Part shown: in pieces, positions 10,052 to 21,280 of the stretch
Position numbering within the stretch: position 1 is the stretch's first letter
Layout of the letters: each line of letters opens with the position of its first letter
Assembly: GCF_000350225.1 (NCBI RefSeq)
Contig: NW_005178992.1
Coordinates: forward strand, 308,733-372,732
DNA length: 64,000 nucleotides
Direction of reading: 5' to 3'
Source: Chondrus crispus
Lineage: Eukaryota; Rhodophyta; Florideophyceae; Gigartinales; Gigartinaceae
Made by a program: the position numbers and the translations under genes
The notes under the pieces: generated by a model
The model's database searches: none
Seen by the model: the letters and a program-made list of their open reading frames with translations, nothing else
What the model was told of the DNA's origin: nothing

Positions 10052-13000
10052 TTAATTCCCGAGTCCGACGCTGTCGGGATGAGCCCATAGCGCGCGGTCG
10101 GGGATTGGGATTCGCTTTTTCCGGCAGTATCGCGCGACCGTATTGTAGTCGATGTGGCGGGCGGGCTCCCAGGTCGCCTCGGCGTCGCTGTACCCATACC
10201 AACGTACGCGAAACAGGGGGAGCCCGTCATCTCCCGGTCCGTGCCCGGTTAGCGAATGTACAACGTAAGCGTCTGTGGGGTCTCCTGCGTTATTGACGGG
10301 AGGTAAAGACTCAGCCACCAGTGAGGTATTTGGCACGCAGAAGGCGTCGGGTTGGAACGTGCACTTCGCGGCAAGACGCGTGGCACCCGACGCGATGAAC
10401 GCGCGGTGAGCGGGGCCGATCGCCAGAAGGGCGAAGGGGACAACGCGGCGAGGCGCGGGTGGGTCCGTAGGGGCCACTGTTGGCTCGGGTGCTATAGGGC
10501 TCTCCCTCGCAGTCCGCGTGCGCGTTGCGGGGCGCGGGTCTGATTCTTCTCCACGCGGCGGACTCTCCGTTATCTCGACCTGAGAGCGGTACCCAGCGAG
10601 TCTCGAGCGGATGTCCTCGATTCCCCCACTGGTTACCGCGTCCATCAATCCCGGCGTACGCGACTTCGCGGACGCCGGTGTAGCGAGGGTCCCTTCTGAG
10701 GCGGTAGCTTCGGGGAGGTTACGGTCCTCCCCGTCTGACTCCACCCGTTCCAGAGGGGGATCCTCCCCGTTGCTCCTCAACGGGGGTGCCTTGACACTCG
10801 GTCACGAGAGAGCCGGTCTTTCAGTCCCGTCCCCCGTATTATGGTGACGGTGTGGTCGTCCACCTGTACGACAGGGAAGGGTGCCTCGGTCCGCGGTGCG
10901 AGCTTATTGTTAACCCGGTCCTTGTCCGTTTTCTCTTCGGACCGTAGCGCGGCCTCGCGGTTCACGAGTACTTGATCCCCCACCCGATAGTCCGGGGTGG
11001 GGTGGCGTATCCGATTATCGAAATCGTTCTTATACCGCTCCTGTCCGGCCAGCAAGTGTCGGCTGGCCGTCGACATCAGGCTGCGGAGCCACGCTAGGTA
11101 GCGGACCTTGAACTGCGCCCTTGAGGCAGATGGGTCCAACAGCGGCGTTTGTTGCAGGGATAACGGACTCGGGGTCCGGGATAATACCAGGTCGAACGGT
11201 TGCATACCGATCATCCTGTTCGCCGTGCAATTATAGCCGTACGTCAGTGCGTCCGTGTACTGATCCCAGTCACGTTGATTATCGGCGAGGTAATGCCGGA
11301 GGGTTGATACCAACGTACGGTTGAATCTCTCCACCTGCCCATTGGTTTGGGGGTGATACGCCGTGGTAAACACGCTCTCAATTGAGAGTATTCTGCACAC
11401 TGCCAGGAAAAACCTCGATGTGAATTGTCCTCCGTTATCGGAGAGAAGTTTCACTGGGGCGCCGTATACGAACACCCAGTTGGAAATAAACGCCTGAGCA
11501 ACCGTTTCAGCGGTAATCCTCTTGAGCGGGACCGTCCTGGTCAGCTTGGAGTATCTGTCCGTCATCACCAAGAGGTAACGGTTTCCTCTTGGTGTCCGGG
11601 GGAGCTCGCCGAGAATATCGATGGCGATGTACTCCAGGGGCCCTGACGGAGGAAATGTCTTCAACTCAGAGTTGTGCTTTCGCAGTTTGATGCGTGCCTT
11701 CGCGCAGTCGGGACATAACCTTACGGTCTAGTAGGAGTCCACCGACATGCTTGGCCAATAAAACCGCTGTCTTAGCGTATAGAACAATCGCCTGCCTCCG
11801 GGATGGCCGGAGGTGGCGGGATAATGCGACAAGTACAGCAACCTTTCCCGGAGGGTTGTGGGTACTACGATCTGTTCCACACCGTCGAGGTGGGCTTTCC
11901 GGCAGACCAGCCCTTCCTGATTCACGAAGAATCGGGACCGGCGCAATTCAGCGAACCCCTCCCCCTTCTCAAGGCGGGAAGTCACCTCCTTACAAAATGG
12001 ATCAGAGTGCTGTTCACGAGAGAAGTCTTCGTGAGTTATCGCGGCCATGGAGGCCGGAGGGTCCAGCGCGTAGCAGCCCGCGGAAATTTCGACGTCGGTG
12101 GTGTCGTAGGTCTCCTCTTGATGCTGAGGCTCATCGTCGAAATTCATGACGGTGTAGCAAGGAATTTCTTCGTCGATCGGGATAGTCCTCCCTCCCGTAG
12201 ATGGGATACGACTCAGCGCATCGGCGAGGCAGTTCTTGATTCTCTTCACGTAAGTTACGTCGAAGTCATATTCGGCAAGGCGCAAGCGCCACCGGGCCAG
12301 TCGGCCACTCGCATCGGCGAGGTTCATCAGCCACCGCAGGGAGTGGTGGTCGGTGTTGACCGTGAACCGCTCCCTTTCCAGGTACGGGTGGAGCGTCTGT
12401 ACCGCCCATACGATGGCGAGGCATTCCTTCTCGGTTGTCGAGTAGTTGCGTTCCGCTGACGAGAGCGTGCGTGACCAATATCCGACAGGGTATCGGTGTC
12501 CATCCTCGTGGGTCTGCAGTAGTGTGCAGCCCAACTGAGCGTCTGACGCATCCGTGTCCAGTGAGTAGGGGCGCCCCAGTCGTGGGAGTTTTAAGACCGG
12601 AGGCGAAATTAAGCACTCCTTCAGTGTCTGGAAGGCCGTGGTCTGCTCTTCATCCAGATCGGGGAGGACATCCGGTTCTCCTTTTCGTAGCATAGCCGTA
12701 AGGGGCGCCGCTATCTTGGCGAAATGATCAACGAAACGTCGGTAGACATTACACATTCCCAAGAACGAGCGCAGCTCGGTCTGGGTCCGTGATTGAGTCG
12801 CTTCTGAGAGCGCTTTCACATTCTTCGGGTGGACCTCCAGTTCGCCCGGTCGAATGATATGACCCAGGTACTCGACAGAGTCCTGAAAAAACCTGCACTT
12901 GTTAAGTTTAAGTGATAATCCCTCCTGCTGCAGAGCACGGAGTATTACGTCCACATCCTTGAGGTGCGTGTCATAATCCTTGGAGAAGATTATGATATCA

Positions 13001-14674
13001 TCAAGGTAGATGAGACAGCTCTTCCAGCGATAGCCTGAGAGGAGGATATCCAACATACGTTGAAAGGTGGCCGGGGCGTTCATCAGCCCGAGGGGCATAC
13101 GGTTGAATTGATACGTCTCGGCGTGGCACGTAAACGTGGTTTTCGGTCGATCCTCCTTGGCGACTGGAATTTGCCAGTACCCGGAGTTACAATCAAGGGT
13201 AGAAAAGACCTTGGCTTCCCCGAGCGTGTCAAGACACTCGTCCATCCGGGGGATGGGGTAAGTATCTCGCACGGTCAACGCGTTCAGCCGTCGGTAATCG
13301 ATGCAGAAACGGAGGCTTCCCATCTGAATTGGGTATGAGCACAACGGGGGACGCCCATTCGGACTTGGACCGGGTGATCACCCCGTTGGCTAACATCTCG
13401 TACACGGAGGCTTGTTCCGCCTCACGGGTGCGGGGACCAGCGCGATATGGCTGACAACGAAACGGCTTTGCGCCGGGGGTGAGTTCGATGCGATGCTCGG
13501 TCGCTCGGACTTCACCCATAATTCCCGTTCCACATCGCGGCGTACGGCGCGAGCATGGTGTGAACCTGCCCTTGCACTTACGCCCGCAGGTGGTCGAGGG
13601 GAACTGCCTCCTGCGGAGGGGATGTCTCCGCTTGGGGGAGGACACCGTGAGGGGGCCTCTCGCCCTGTAGAGGGGGGCTCCCCTCGGAGAATTCCGCGGC
13701 TAGGACCGCGTGCAACGGCATCGCCGTGCGCACCATCGCCCGCGGATGGGGAGTGACGAAGCCAACGACTTGGTTCTTCGGTAGCCTCTTGTCCGCGGAC
13801 GAGAAGTTCGCCATGAGGACCTTGAACTCTTGCAACGGGGAGATGCGCACCACCCCGTTGGAGAGGGAGAGCCGATGCTTCGCATATAACTGCGGGTTCG
13901 CCTCGAGGACCGAGAGTCCGTTACGTCCACTTGTGACGTAAACCCAGGTCTGAGTGCCCGCCGGGAGGTTGACGGCGCGGGAAACCTTGAGCTTGGGCGA
14001 AATCCGCCCCGCTTGCGGGGAATACTCCTGCTCCGTCGGGAGTGGAGGACTGTTCACGGCCCGGGCAGCCGGCTTGCGGACAATGGGAATTTTTGTGCCA
14101 TCGTCCAGCTCCACCACTTTGCGTGTTGGGTAAATCGCCTCCACAAACTTGTCGTTGAACTCACACCCCAAAATGACGGGGGCGGCTAACCGTTCACAGA
14201 CGATGAATGTACACCTAATGGTGCGGTCGCCTAACCGCACCACGAGGGGGATTTTCCGCTTGTACGCAATGGTCTCCCATTGACGTCAGCGATCGACGGG
14301 ATTTCTCCCGGAATAATCAGCGCTTCCCATCCGGAGGGAAGCGTGTTGGCACGTACGAAATTGGAGCCCGCTCCTGTATCCAATATTGTGAGCTGGCGCA
14401 CCAATATCGACGGGGATAATCCAAGGTCTGCGTAGACCTTGTAATTCCGCCGAGACAGCGCAAGCGCTGTCTCGGGATGGCTAACACCCCTTGCAGGCGG
14501 GGGGGTGTTTTTCCGCCAAGGTCGGCGTAAGGTACCGAGCCCTTCGGGGTCGGGGTCTCCCTGGGATAGCCCAGTGTGTTTGCGGCCGAGTATCCGGTAC
14601 CGCTTCTCCGTCTCGGGAGGTGTGGACGATTCCGCCTCCTTGGGCGACAGATCCGGGGACGTGCCCGTGTCCAC
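10052..14674 (-). pseudogene. Element B pol region (PR-RT-RH-IN-chromodomain), broken
   Basis: The pol region of element B, read leftward. The protease has LDTGAGSNFV near 14380. RT has FCIDYRRLN near 13300 and CLIYLDDIIIF near 13000, and RNase H follows (DTDASDAQLGCTLL near 12540). The integrase HHCC finger lies near 11750-11850. The core shows DRYSKLTR near 11550, SDNGGQFTSRFF near 11430 and YHPQTNGQVERFNRTL near 11340. The chromodomain lies near 10130-10240 (FRVRWYGYSDAEATWEP). All parts expected of a chromovirus are present in order. There are a few breaks, although the LTRs are young, so the copy likely lost function soon after insertion. Confidence 0.85.
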
Positions 14675-14700
14675 CTCAGCGGCTACAGGCTGAGGTTCTT

Positions 14701-16878
14701 CTAGTTTTTTGGAGGAGAAAGAGCTTCCCCGGGGGGCGGAGGGGTCCTCGTCCCGGTACCCGCACGCGGCGGCGGGCCGGCGACGGCTTCGGGGTTCATG
14801 ACCCGGTTCGCCTCGTAACTGAGAAGGGCGACGGCTCGGAGGTACGCCTCCGGAGGCACTCGGCTCTTTTGGGCCGCGGTCAACTTCCCGTACTGATGGG
14901 GTACGAGGGATACATCCTTCACCTTCATGTCGCAGTCGGGGGAAATATGGTCCCCGACCCGATAACAGGTGAAGCAGATGATCTGCGGGGACGGAGGTCC
15001 CCGCAGATCCTTCTGGTAATTACGGGACGTTTTCCCCGGTGGAAGTCTGCGAAAGCCCTCGGCGGGCTCTCGAGCGGGTTGATACGGCTTGCGCCGGTCG
15101 CCGTAAAACAGCGAGTCTCCGTCGTTGAAGGAGGATTCTTCTGTCGGGAGGGAAGGAGCCCCCCCGGCGAGGTCACCATCGGTAGCGAAGTAGTTCTCGG
15201 CTCCCCGGGCCGTTTGAAAACTGGGAGGGGGGCCGGTCGACGACGACGGGGCGCCCTCCAGGGCAGCGAGAACCTGTTTAACCGGGCGAGGCTTCCCGAA
15301 TTCCACGCGGCGCCCGGCCCCGTGCTGGGCCCGGAAAGCATCGCCGTGCGAGCGGGCGTGGGCGATGGTATCCTCGATCGAGGATCGCGGTCGATCCTCG
15401 CGAGCTTGTAACACCAGCGGCTTGATCGCGGGGGTGAGCCCCTCGATGAAGAGGGTCGTCCTCTCGTATGCCGAGTGCACGTCCCCGCACCTCCCCAGGG
15501 CGGTGGACATTCGAGTAGCGTACTCGGTTTCCAGTTCGCCCGGCTTCTGGCGTAGCTCCCTCAATGCCGTGAGGGCCCGCTCGATCTCGAGGTTCGTCGC
15601 ATATGTGCGCGACAGCCAATTGACGGCGGCGGCCCAGCTCGCGATCCCCTGAGATTTGCGGTGCAGTCCCCGCTGGGACTCATACGCTTCCTTAGCAGGC
15701 GGAGCCAGCAGATGGGGTAGGGCCATCAGGGCCATCGCCTCGGTCATATTGGCGTTGTCAAAATTTTCCTTGCAGCGAGCCAGAAAACTGATGACCCTGA
15801 TAGGATCTACCCCGCTGAATTTGTACTCCCCCATGACCACGAGGAGGTACTGCACCCTCTTACGGGTGGTAGCGTAGACCTGGTCGTCCAGGGTTGGGTC
15901 GGTATCCACGAGGCGGTAGGCTCCGTAGTTGCACACACCTCTGAACCGGTGGTTCGTCGGCTTCCAGACAGAAACCTTTTTCTGTTTGGGGCCGAACGTC
16001 GGCGTTGGGGCCGTAAGGGACTCTGACTCGGAGTCGGTCTCCGAGTCAGAGGAGGATGACGAGGACGGGCTTGAGTACCCGTCCGGAGGGTGTCCATCCT
16101 TTCGTCCTTTGCGACGGTTCGCCTTCCGCTCTTTCCGACTGGGTTTGGACTTTTTTCGTCGTCCACTCCCCTCGTCGTCTGAGCTTCCCCCTTGATCGGG
16201 GTTCTCTCCCCGTAAATTCTGGGAAAGTAAATCACCTTCAAGGTGGATAGGTCCGGCGGAGGCTCCCTCGCGGGAGGCTCCTGCCGCGGTTCGCGACGCC
16301 TGCGGATTGGCGGAGAATTGGGGTGCGGTCTCCATGGAGGGGACCGGTATCCCCGCGGCTTGCAGCGCCGGAGTTGTCACGTTGGAAAAGAGCAGGCTCT
16401 TATTCAACGGGGGCAACCCCTCAGCGGGAGGGAGAGTCGCTACTCCGACTGTAGTCGAAGGGATTCCAGCAGCGGAGGCTGATGTTTGCGTCTTCAAGAT
16501 GGCAATTTCTCGACGGAGGGCCTTGAGTTCCTCCGCCGTGGCGGTCTCCTCTTGCTTACGCAGGATGGCAGCCTCCTTGGTGCTGGCAGCTATGTCCGCC
16601 TGCCAGGCCTTGGTGAGCACGCCTTCCAGGGCGGTTAGGCGATCGCGCTCTCGCGCGGCTTGTACCTCGGCTTGGGCCGCGATAGTTTCCTCAATAAAAG
16701 TCTTGAGGTTTTCTCGCAGCGCCGACGATTGCGCTGCGAGCTTCTCCGCTACAGTATTGAGCGTGAATCTTTCCGCTTCTCGGAGGGTCTCGCGACAACT
16801 CCGAGTGATCCACGCCGCAACTGGCGGAGGCACGTCTCGAGGACGGGTCTCACGGGACGAATCGGACCCGGATACCAT
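14701..16878 (-). CDS. Element B Gag (725 aa)
   Basis: An open gag-like ORF starting about 100 bp inside the 5' LTR. The N-terminal 130 residues form a likely coiled coil (repeated Glu/Ala/Leu/Arg). Next comes a low-complexity segment with Lys/Arg runs and a Ser-Asp stretch, then a helical region of about 250 residues that fits a retrotransposon capsid fold (WLSRTYATNLEIERALTALR). Near the C-terminus is a zinc-knuckle variant, CFTCYRVGDHISPDC (C-x2-C-x5-H-x4-C), for RNA binding. The protein would form the particle that packages the element RNA. It ends just before the protease region. Confidence 0.75.
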   Translation of the reverse strand: MVSGSDSSRETRPRDVPPPVAAWITRSCRETLREAERFTLNTVAEKLAAQSSALRENLKTFIEETIAAQAEVQAARERDRLTALEGVLTKAWQADIAASTKEAAILRKQEETATAEELKALRREIAILKTQTSASAAGIPSTTVGVATLPPAEGLPPLNKSLLFSNVTTPALQAAGIPVPSMETAPQFSANPQASRTAAGASREGASAGPIHLEGDLLSQNLRGENPDQGGSSDDEGSGRRKKSKPSRKERKANRRKGRKDGHPPDGYSSPSSSSSSDSETDSESESLTAPTPTFGPKQKKVSVWKPTNHRFRGVCNYGAYRLVDTDPTLDDQVYATTRKRVQYLLVVMGEYKFSGVDPIRVISFLARCKENFDNANMTEAMALMALPHLLAPPAKEAYESQRGLHRKSQGIASWAAAVNWLSRTYATNLEIERALTALRELRQKPGELETEYATRMSTALGRCGDVHSAYERTTLFIEGLTPAIKPLVLQAREDRPRSSIEDTIAHARSHGDAFRAQHGAGRRVEFGKPRPVKQVLAALEGAPSSSTGPPPSFQTARGAENYFATDGDLAGGAPSLPTEESSFNDGDSLFYGDRRKPYQPAREPAEGFRRLPPGKTSRNYQKDLRGPPSPQIICFTCYRVGDHISPDCDMKVKDVSLVPHQYGKLTAAQKSRVPPEAYLRAVALLSYEANRVMNPEAVAGPPPRAGTGTRTPPPPGEALSPPKN

Positions 16879-16963
16879 AGCCTTGAGCTTGTCCGAACCT
16901 GTTGAAACAGGGATAGAACACCTAGGACCAAAAACGGTAAGGGATAAGGGACACTCCGTAGAC

Positions 16964-16981
16964 TTCTAGGTCGGGAGACCA
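16964..16981 (-). other. Element B primer-binding-site candidate
   Basis: Three bases inside the 5' LTR the - strand reads TGGTCTCCCGACCTAGAA. A TGG start at this distance is typical of a site pairing with the 3' CCA end of a tRNA. I could not assign the tRNA. Confidence 0.45.
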
Positions 16982-16984
16982 AAA

Positions 16985-17684
16985 TGTCGTGCACTGAGGG
17001 AGAAAGGTGGGATCCCCCTCTGGCAGAGCGCGCGCGTTCGGGGGCGCGTGTAGGGGGTTATCGGGAGACCACCCGTAAGGGACCGGTACGGGGCCGGGCG
17101 CGAAACGCAGTAGGGAAAGTAAGGGAAAAAGTGGGAAAACAGAGCCCAGGAGGGGCGGAGCGGTAGGGACAGCTGTCGCGCGGAGGGCCGGGCGTGGCGG
17201 GACGACGCGTGCGGTAGAGGCAGGAGGGAATCGGGACGTAAATGGCTCCCAGGGTACCGTCGTGGGACGGGGACCGACGCGAGGCTACGACTCCGTTCCA
17301 GAAACCCGAGTTGTAGACCCAAAGCTTGGTGAGGATTTACTTAGGGTCGGACGTCGGCTATGTACTAGCCGACGTCCGGGCGATAATTAATTAAACTAAA
17401 ATTACTAAATTGGACGACGGCGGCGATGGCCGGAGAAACTCCTCTTGGGGAGGTATGACAACCACTACACGTGGGGAATGACACGATTAACGTGAGGAAT
17501 AACACGGGTACACGTGGATAGAACTGTCAGTATGTCGACAGGGCTCCATGGAGCTTACACCCGGACACGAGCGGGGGTTTGGATACACGGTTACACGTGG
17601 TACATACCTCACTTATGATAGTGAGGCATTCTGCGTGTGCTACAGTATAGCACCGCGATTACGAGGGGCGGTCAGTGCTCTACA
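16985..17684 (-). repeat. Element B right LTR (5' LTR)
   Basis: The 700-bp partner of 6320-7019, with the same ends and about 10 differences by eye. It is followed by the second CAAGC target copy. Confidence 0.95.
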
Positions 17685-17689
17685 CAAGC
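17685..17689. repeat. Target site duplication of element B, right copy
   Basis: CAAGC, identical to 6315-6319, directly after the right LTR of element B. Confidence 0.9.
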
Positions 17690-17722
17690 CACCTAAACTC
17701 GGTCCCGTGTAACTCGACGCCC

Positions 17723-18821
17723 TCACGAAGGAACCATTGAAGAAGAATGCCCACGACTCGGAGACTTGAGAGGGAAACACCCTAGGTAAAAAAAATAACT
17801 AGCATCGAGATTCCGTGCCTCCTTCAAAATCTTGACCTGATCCTCTCGCCTAATCTCGGAGACTTGGGCACCGCGCTCGTATCTCAAAGGCGGGATGAAT
17901 TCGAAAGATTCCAAGAATTCCAAGCATTCGTCACTCAAGATCCACACGATACCCGCGTTTATAAACTCGTCGTGCACAAATCGTGGCGTGAAGCATCTCT
18001 AGACGCTTGCACGATTCCAACCGCCGACCGACGCCTCTGATTCCCGGGAAATCGTGAAGACTGGCGCACGCACTACCGATATAGTGAAGGACTCGAGGAA
18101 TCTTGATGGCAAGCCCGTGAACGCCAGTTGCTCTGAGTGCCACTTCTGGAGGCGGCAACCAAGTCGGAGATCCGTGAAAAAGCGTGAGCTTCTGCCGCCC
18201 TTGCACCGTGCATACTTTGTACCTTGAACCGGGACTGTCATTCACGCGAAGGACATCGTAGCCCGTAAACGAGATGATCGACCTGAACCCCACGAACAAC
18301 GACCACGTACAACGATACTCTTGGATGAGGGCACGAGCCCTCGAAGTTTCCACGGAGGGAAGCGAGTAATTCCAAATCCTCGGCGACGTGATGGGCGGCT
18401 TGTCGAGATCACCACGCAAGTGCTTGTTCATCGCAGTCACGTACGACGCATCAGAGCTAGATTCCGCGAAAACTCGATCTGATACCAAGCTCCTTGGAAT
18501 CTGGTACCCGGTGGCAAAGATCGAGAGCCACCGAGCACGTGGCCGCCCCGACCAAACACTCTCGTCCTTGGTGCAATCGCGAATTAGCTGCGCGTCCCGT
18601 CTTCCCGTGTTGACCAAGTCATCCCACGAAAACGAGCCAGACTTCCTCGTATACTGCGACCAGCCTTCCCCCAAGTCTTCGTGACTTAGACTCCCATTCG
18701 TGTCGGGGTCCCAAGCAGGCCTTCCGGTTCTTGAACTTCCACGTCTCGAACACTCGTCTCCGTGTTTGCAAGGATTTTCCACGAAGCGCACGAGCCCAAG
18801 GATCCTTGGCGCCTCCCACAC
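17723..18821 (-). pseudogene. Element A opposite-strand accessory ORF, part right of element B
   Basis: Open - strand sequence related to the accessory ORFs of elements B and D. A block near 18250-18300 reads SLFVGFRSIISFTGYDVL, and B has VFVAYEWVEITTFERDVL at the matching place. A block near 17900-17950 (CLEFLESFEFIPPLRYER) parallels ILDFSERLDWSLPERRDF in D. The part left of element B is at 5421-6206. The insertion of B interrupts it, so it is a relic. The - strand between 18821 and about 19130 is Gly/Arg/Val-rich and may hold the low-complexity start of the same ORF. Confidence 0.6.
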
Positions 18822-19459
18822 TCACCTCACGATCTTCTGCCACGCCCACGGATGCAAGCGCGTCGACGCCAGCAACGGGTGCGGCCCCGAGGTGTGCCGG
18901 ACCGGTATGCCCAAAGCTCGTCACCTCCCCTTTCCCGCCTGTCAGGACCGCGACTTCGACACCCGTGAGACCTTCTTCGCCTTGCTCAGTTGTGCGTCTC
19001 GACGAGCCCACGCCTGCCCGACTACCTCGAACCATGTTCCACTCCGTACCACAAGATCTGGCTCTTGAACCACGCTCGCTCGTTTTTCGTGATAATAGCG
19101 TGATGCGGAGGGCGGCGCCACGCTCATCGCGACGCACTGTGCGACCCTATAATCCAGGGACGCCGGTGTGTCCGTGCAAAACGAAAAATCATCAAGTCTG
19201 TTGGACGCGCTGCAAGATATTTTTATCATACACAAAATTTCGGGCAAAATTGTTTTCGCGGGAAATCTGAAACATCGAGAAAAAACACGTGACACAGAGG
19301 ACCACCACATTTCGTGCACAAATTCCGCGTTCATAATCACGCTATCTACCGTGCCATCACGAGCTAAAACTGTATCCCGCGCTTTTTACGTGTACTTGCA
19401 CCCCTAATCACGGACACAGGTGGCAGCCCTTCCTGGCGTGGACAGGGGCGTCCACGTCT

Positions 19460-19471
19460 GAGGGGGGGCCA
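19460..19471 (+). other. Element A polypurine tract
   Basis: GAGGGGGGGCCA stands directly before a TGTGGTATAAAC start that resembles the LTR end of element D (TGTGGTATAAATACC). It matches the G-run-plus-short-spacer form seen beside the LTRs of B and D. Confidence 0.5.
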
Positions 19472-20791
19472 TGTGGTATAAACCCGTACCACTCTAGTAT
19501 TATTTTTCGCGTGACTCGCGTACATGTGTATCTAGATACATCAAGTACCCTGACGTACAGTACTAATGTAAGATACACACGTGGGATACGTGGACAGAAT
19601 GTATCTCTGGCAAGGTATCCAGGTTTGCGGATGTCAGACAGTGTCGTTCCAGGGATGTGCACTTTCAGCTGCGTGTTCAAAGAACGTGAAGAAGACGAAA
19701 GTGCGGGAAAGCGAGCTGAATGGGAATGAAAATCCCATTCGAGAATTAGACTCCGAAGTAGATTCGAGGTGCGAACGCGAGGAGCTTCGACCTGACGATA
19801 GAACTACGAGATGGATGAAGGGGTGCGAGGAGCGGCCGAAGGGCCCGGGTCGAGAGAAATAAATACAGGTGGAGCGAGCTGCCCTGCGCGAAAGGGAGTC
19901 TCGACGACCTGGAGGTATCCTTTTGGTGCCGTATCCTGTTGCCTTTGCCAAGGTTGCGTGCAGCTCCGCTTCCCACCCAAACTCCAACGGAAGGAGGATC
20001 GTGCCCGCCTGCGACATCCCGCTCACTGTCTCCTTGCGCACGTGTAACCATGTCTCATGCGTCTGATAACTAAGCCCATTTACACCCGCCTTTCGACATT
20101 GTCTTTCGACACGCGCACACGTGGACTTACTACCGCGCCTGTACACGTGTGTACTATAACACGGCCCCGTGAGCTCTAACCGTTACATCTCGATCCACGA
20201 TCTAAGTACAGTATATAGTGTCGTTAGTGCTTGCGCCGGGTGGATTTGGGCACAAGGAACCAAGGACCAAGGACGCGACTCTCGTTCTTGGTTTTGCGGG
20301 GTACTAACTAACTTCTTCTCGTTCACGCTCTCTCGTTCTCCTCGCTCGCGCCCTAGGACTCTCTTGGCCACGTCACGTGTTGCCTTCCCGCTCGCGCGCA
20401 CGCTTCGCTGGCCGTGTGTTAGCCCCGCTGGGCCGAGAGCACCGCGTCGTTCGCTTCTAGTTTCCGTGGTTCGCGAGCACAACTAGGTTCTACAGTCGCC
20501 CGAAAGCCTCTACCACTTCCCCTAGCTACATAGTACACGAACCTTCAAACGACCCCTGTTTTGGCACGTGACCACGTTTCGCGTCCTACTACAGTCTGTT
20601 CGCCTTACTTTTTGTTCACGTTTTCTTCCTTAGCTCAGCTACCTTTTTCCTCCCAGGCCAGGGCATGGAGCTTCCCCTTCTATCGCTTCCCCTCGAGCGT
20701 CTGGAAGGCTCCAAAACACTCCCTAATTTTCAATAAAACCAATTACAATTCTAAAATCAAATGTTTTGTAATCGCATAAAACCGAGCCACA
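19472..20791 (+). repeat. Element A probable 3' LTR
   Basis: The proposed LTR begins TGTGG after the polypurine tract and ends at GAGCCACA, giving a TGTGG/CCACA inverted end pair. An AATAAAA signal lies at about 20731, near its end. A shorter end near 20158 (CTATAACA) is also possible. No partner LTR is in the window, so the length of about 1.3 kb is an inference. Confidence 0.4.
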
Positions 20792-21280
20792 CGGCCCCCT
20801 TTCCATACCAAGCCGCGGGCCCGCCGGGCACCATTATTTTGGAGGTTTTGTTGCTTCCAGTCCGCCCAGATCCGGGTGGCGCCCAGGTACTGAAGAGTGC
20901 GTCGCCCTCTGCCACACACCATCAGCATCTCCTCTCTTCCAACGCATCGTGTCGCTCCAGATTTCTTTGTACTCATCCCCGACTCTACTCGTCGCCCGCA
21001 TACCGTGGTCTTCCAGCTCATAATCTTCTTCCTGCGTTCTTCGGACTCCTACTCGGCTGTACTCCTCGCCCGCACACGGTGGTCTTTCAGCTCATCGTCC
21101 CCCTCCCGTGCTTTTGCCCCGCAGTCCCGATCACGCAGAGTCGTGCAGCGCACAGGTGGGGTTATAGTACCCGTGCACTCTCCTCTTTCCTCGTGCGCAA
21201 AAGGCTCGAGTTGCGCGCAGGTGGGGTTTTAGTCCCCGTGCGCTGTCGCCTTCCCTTCTCTCTTTCTCACGAAAGGAGCT
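20792..21280. other. Upstream region of the H3-tail ORF with short direct duplications
   Basis: No gene is seen. Two pyrimidine-rich segments are duplicated in direct order. One contains CCGTGGTCTT near 21002 and the similar CGGTGGTCTTTCAGCTCAT near 21076. The other is GCGCACAGGTGGGGTT near 21147 and GCGCGCAGGTGGGGTT near 21215. The strand is rich in CT tracts, which in many eukaryotes mark promoters and leaders. Confidence 0.5.

Larger units (their letters stand above)
6320..17684 (-). mobile_element. Element B, Ty3/Gypsy chromovirus nested in element A
   Basis: An 11.4-kb LTR retrotransposon on the - strand, bounded by two 700-bp LTRs (TG...CA) and a CAAGC target duplication. In its own direction (right to left) it holds the 5' LTR, a primer-binding-site candidate, gag, protease, RT, RNase H, integrase and chromodomain. 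A tandem-repeat spacer, an accessory ORF on the opposite strand, a polypurine tract and the 3' LTR follow. By eye the two LTRs differ at about 10 of 700 sites, nearly all transitions, so it is a recent insertion. The gag and the accessory ORF are open. The pol region has a few breaks, so this copy is probably inactive on its own. Confidence 0.95.
17685..20791 (+). mobile_element. Element A, right part after nested element B
   Basis: Element A resumes here. The region first carries the other part of its opposite-strand accessory ORF, then a G-rich polypurine tract and a probable 3' LTR. The left part is at 1-6319. The right boundary is uncertain because the 5' LTR lies outside the window and cannot be compared. 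Confidence 0.65.

Noticed and set aside
14491-15411. Long + strand ORF (306 codons) opposite B's gag and protease
   Set aside because: It mirrors the real gag reading on the other strand, in a GC-rich region where stops are rare. It does not match the accessory ORF family.
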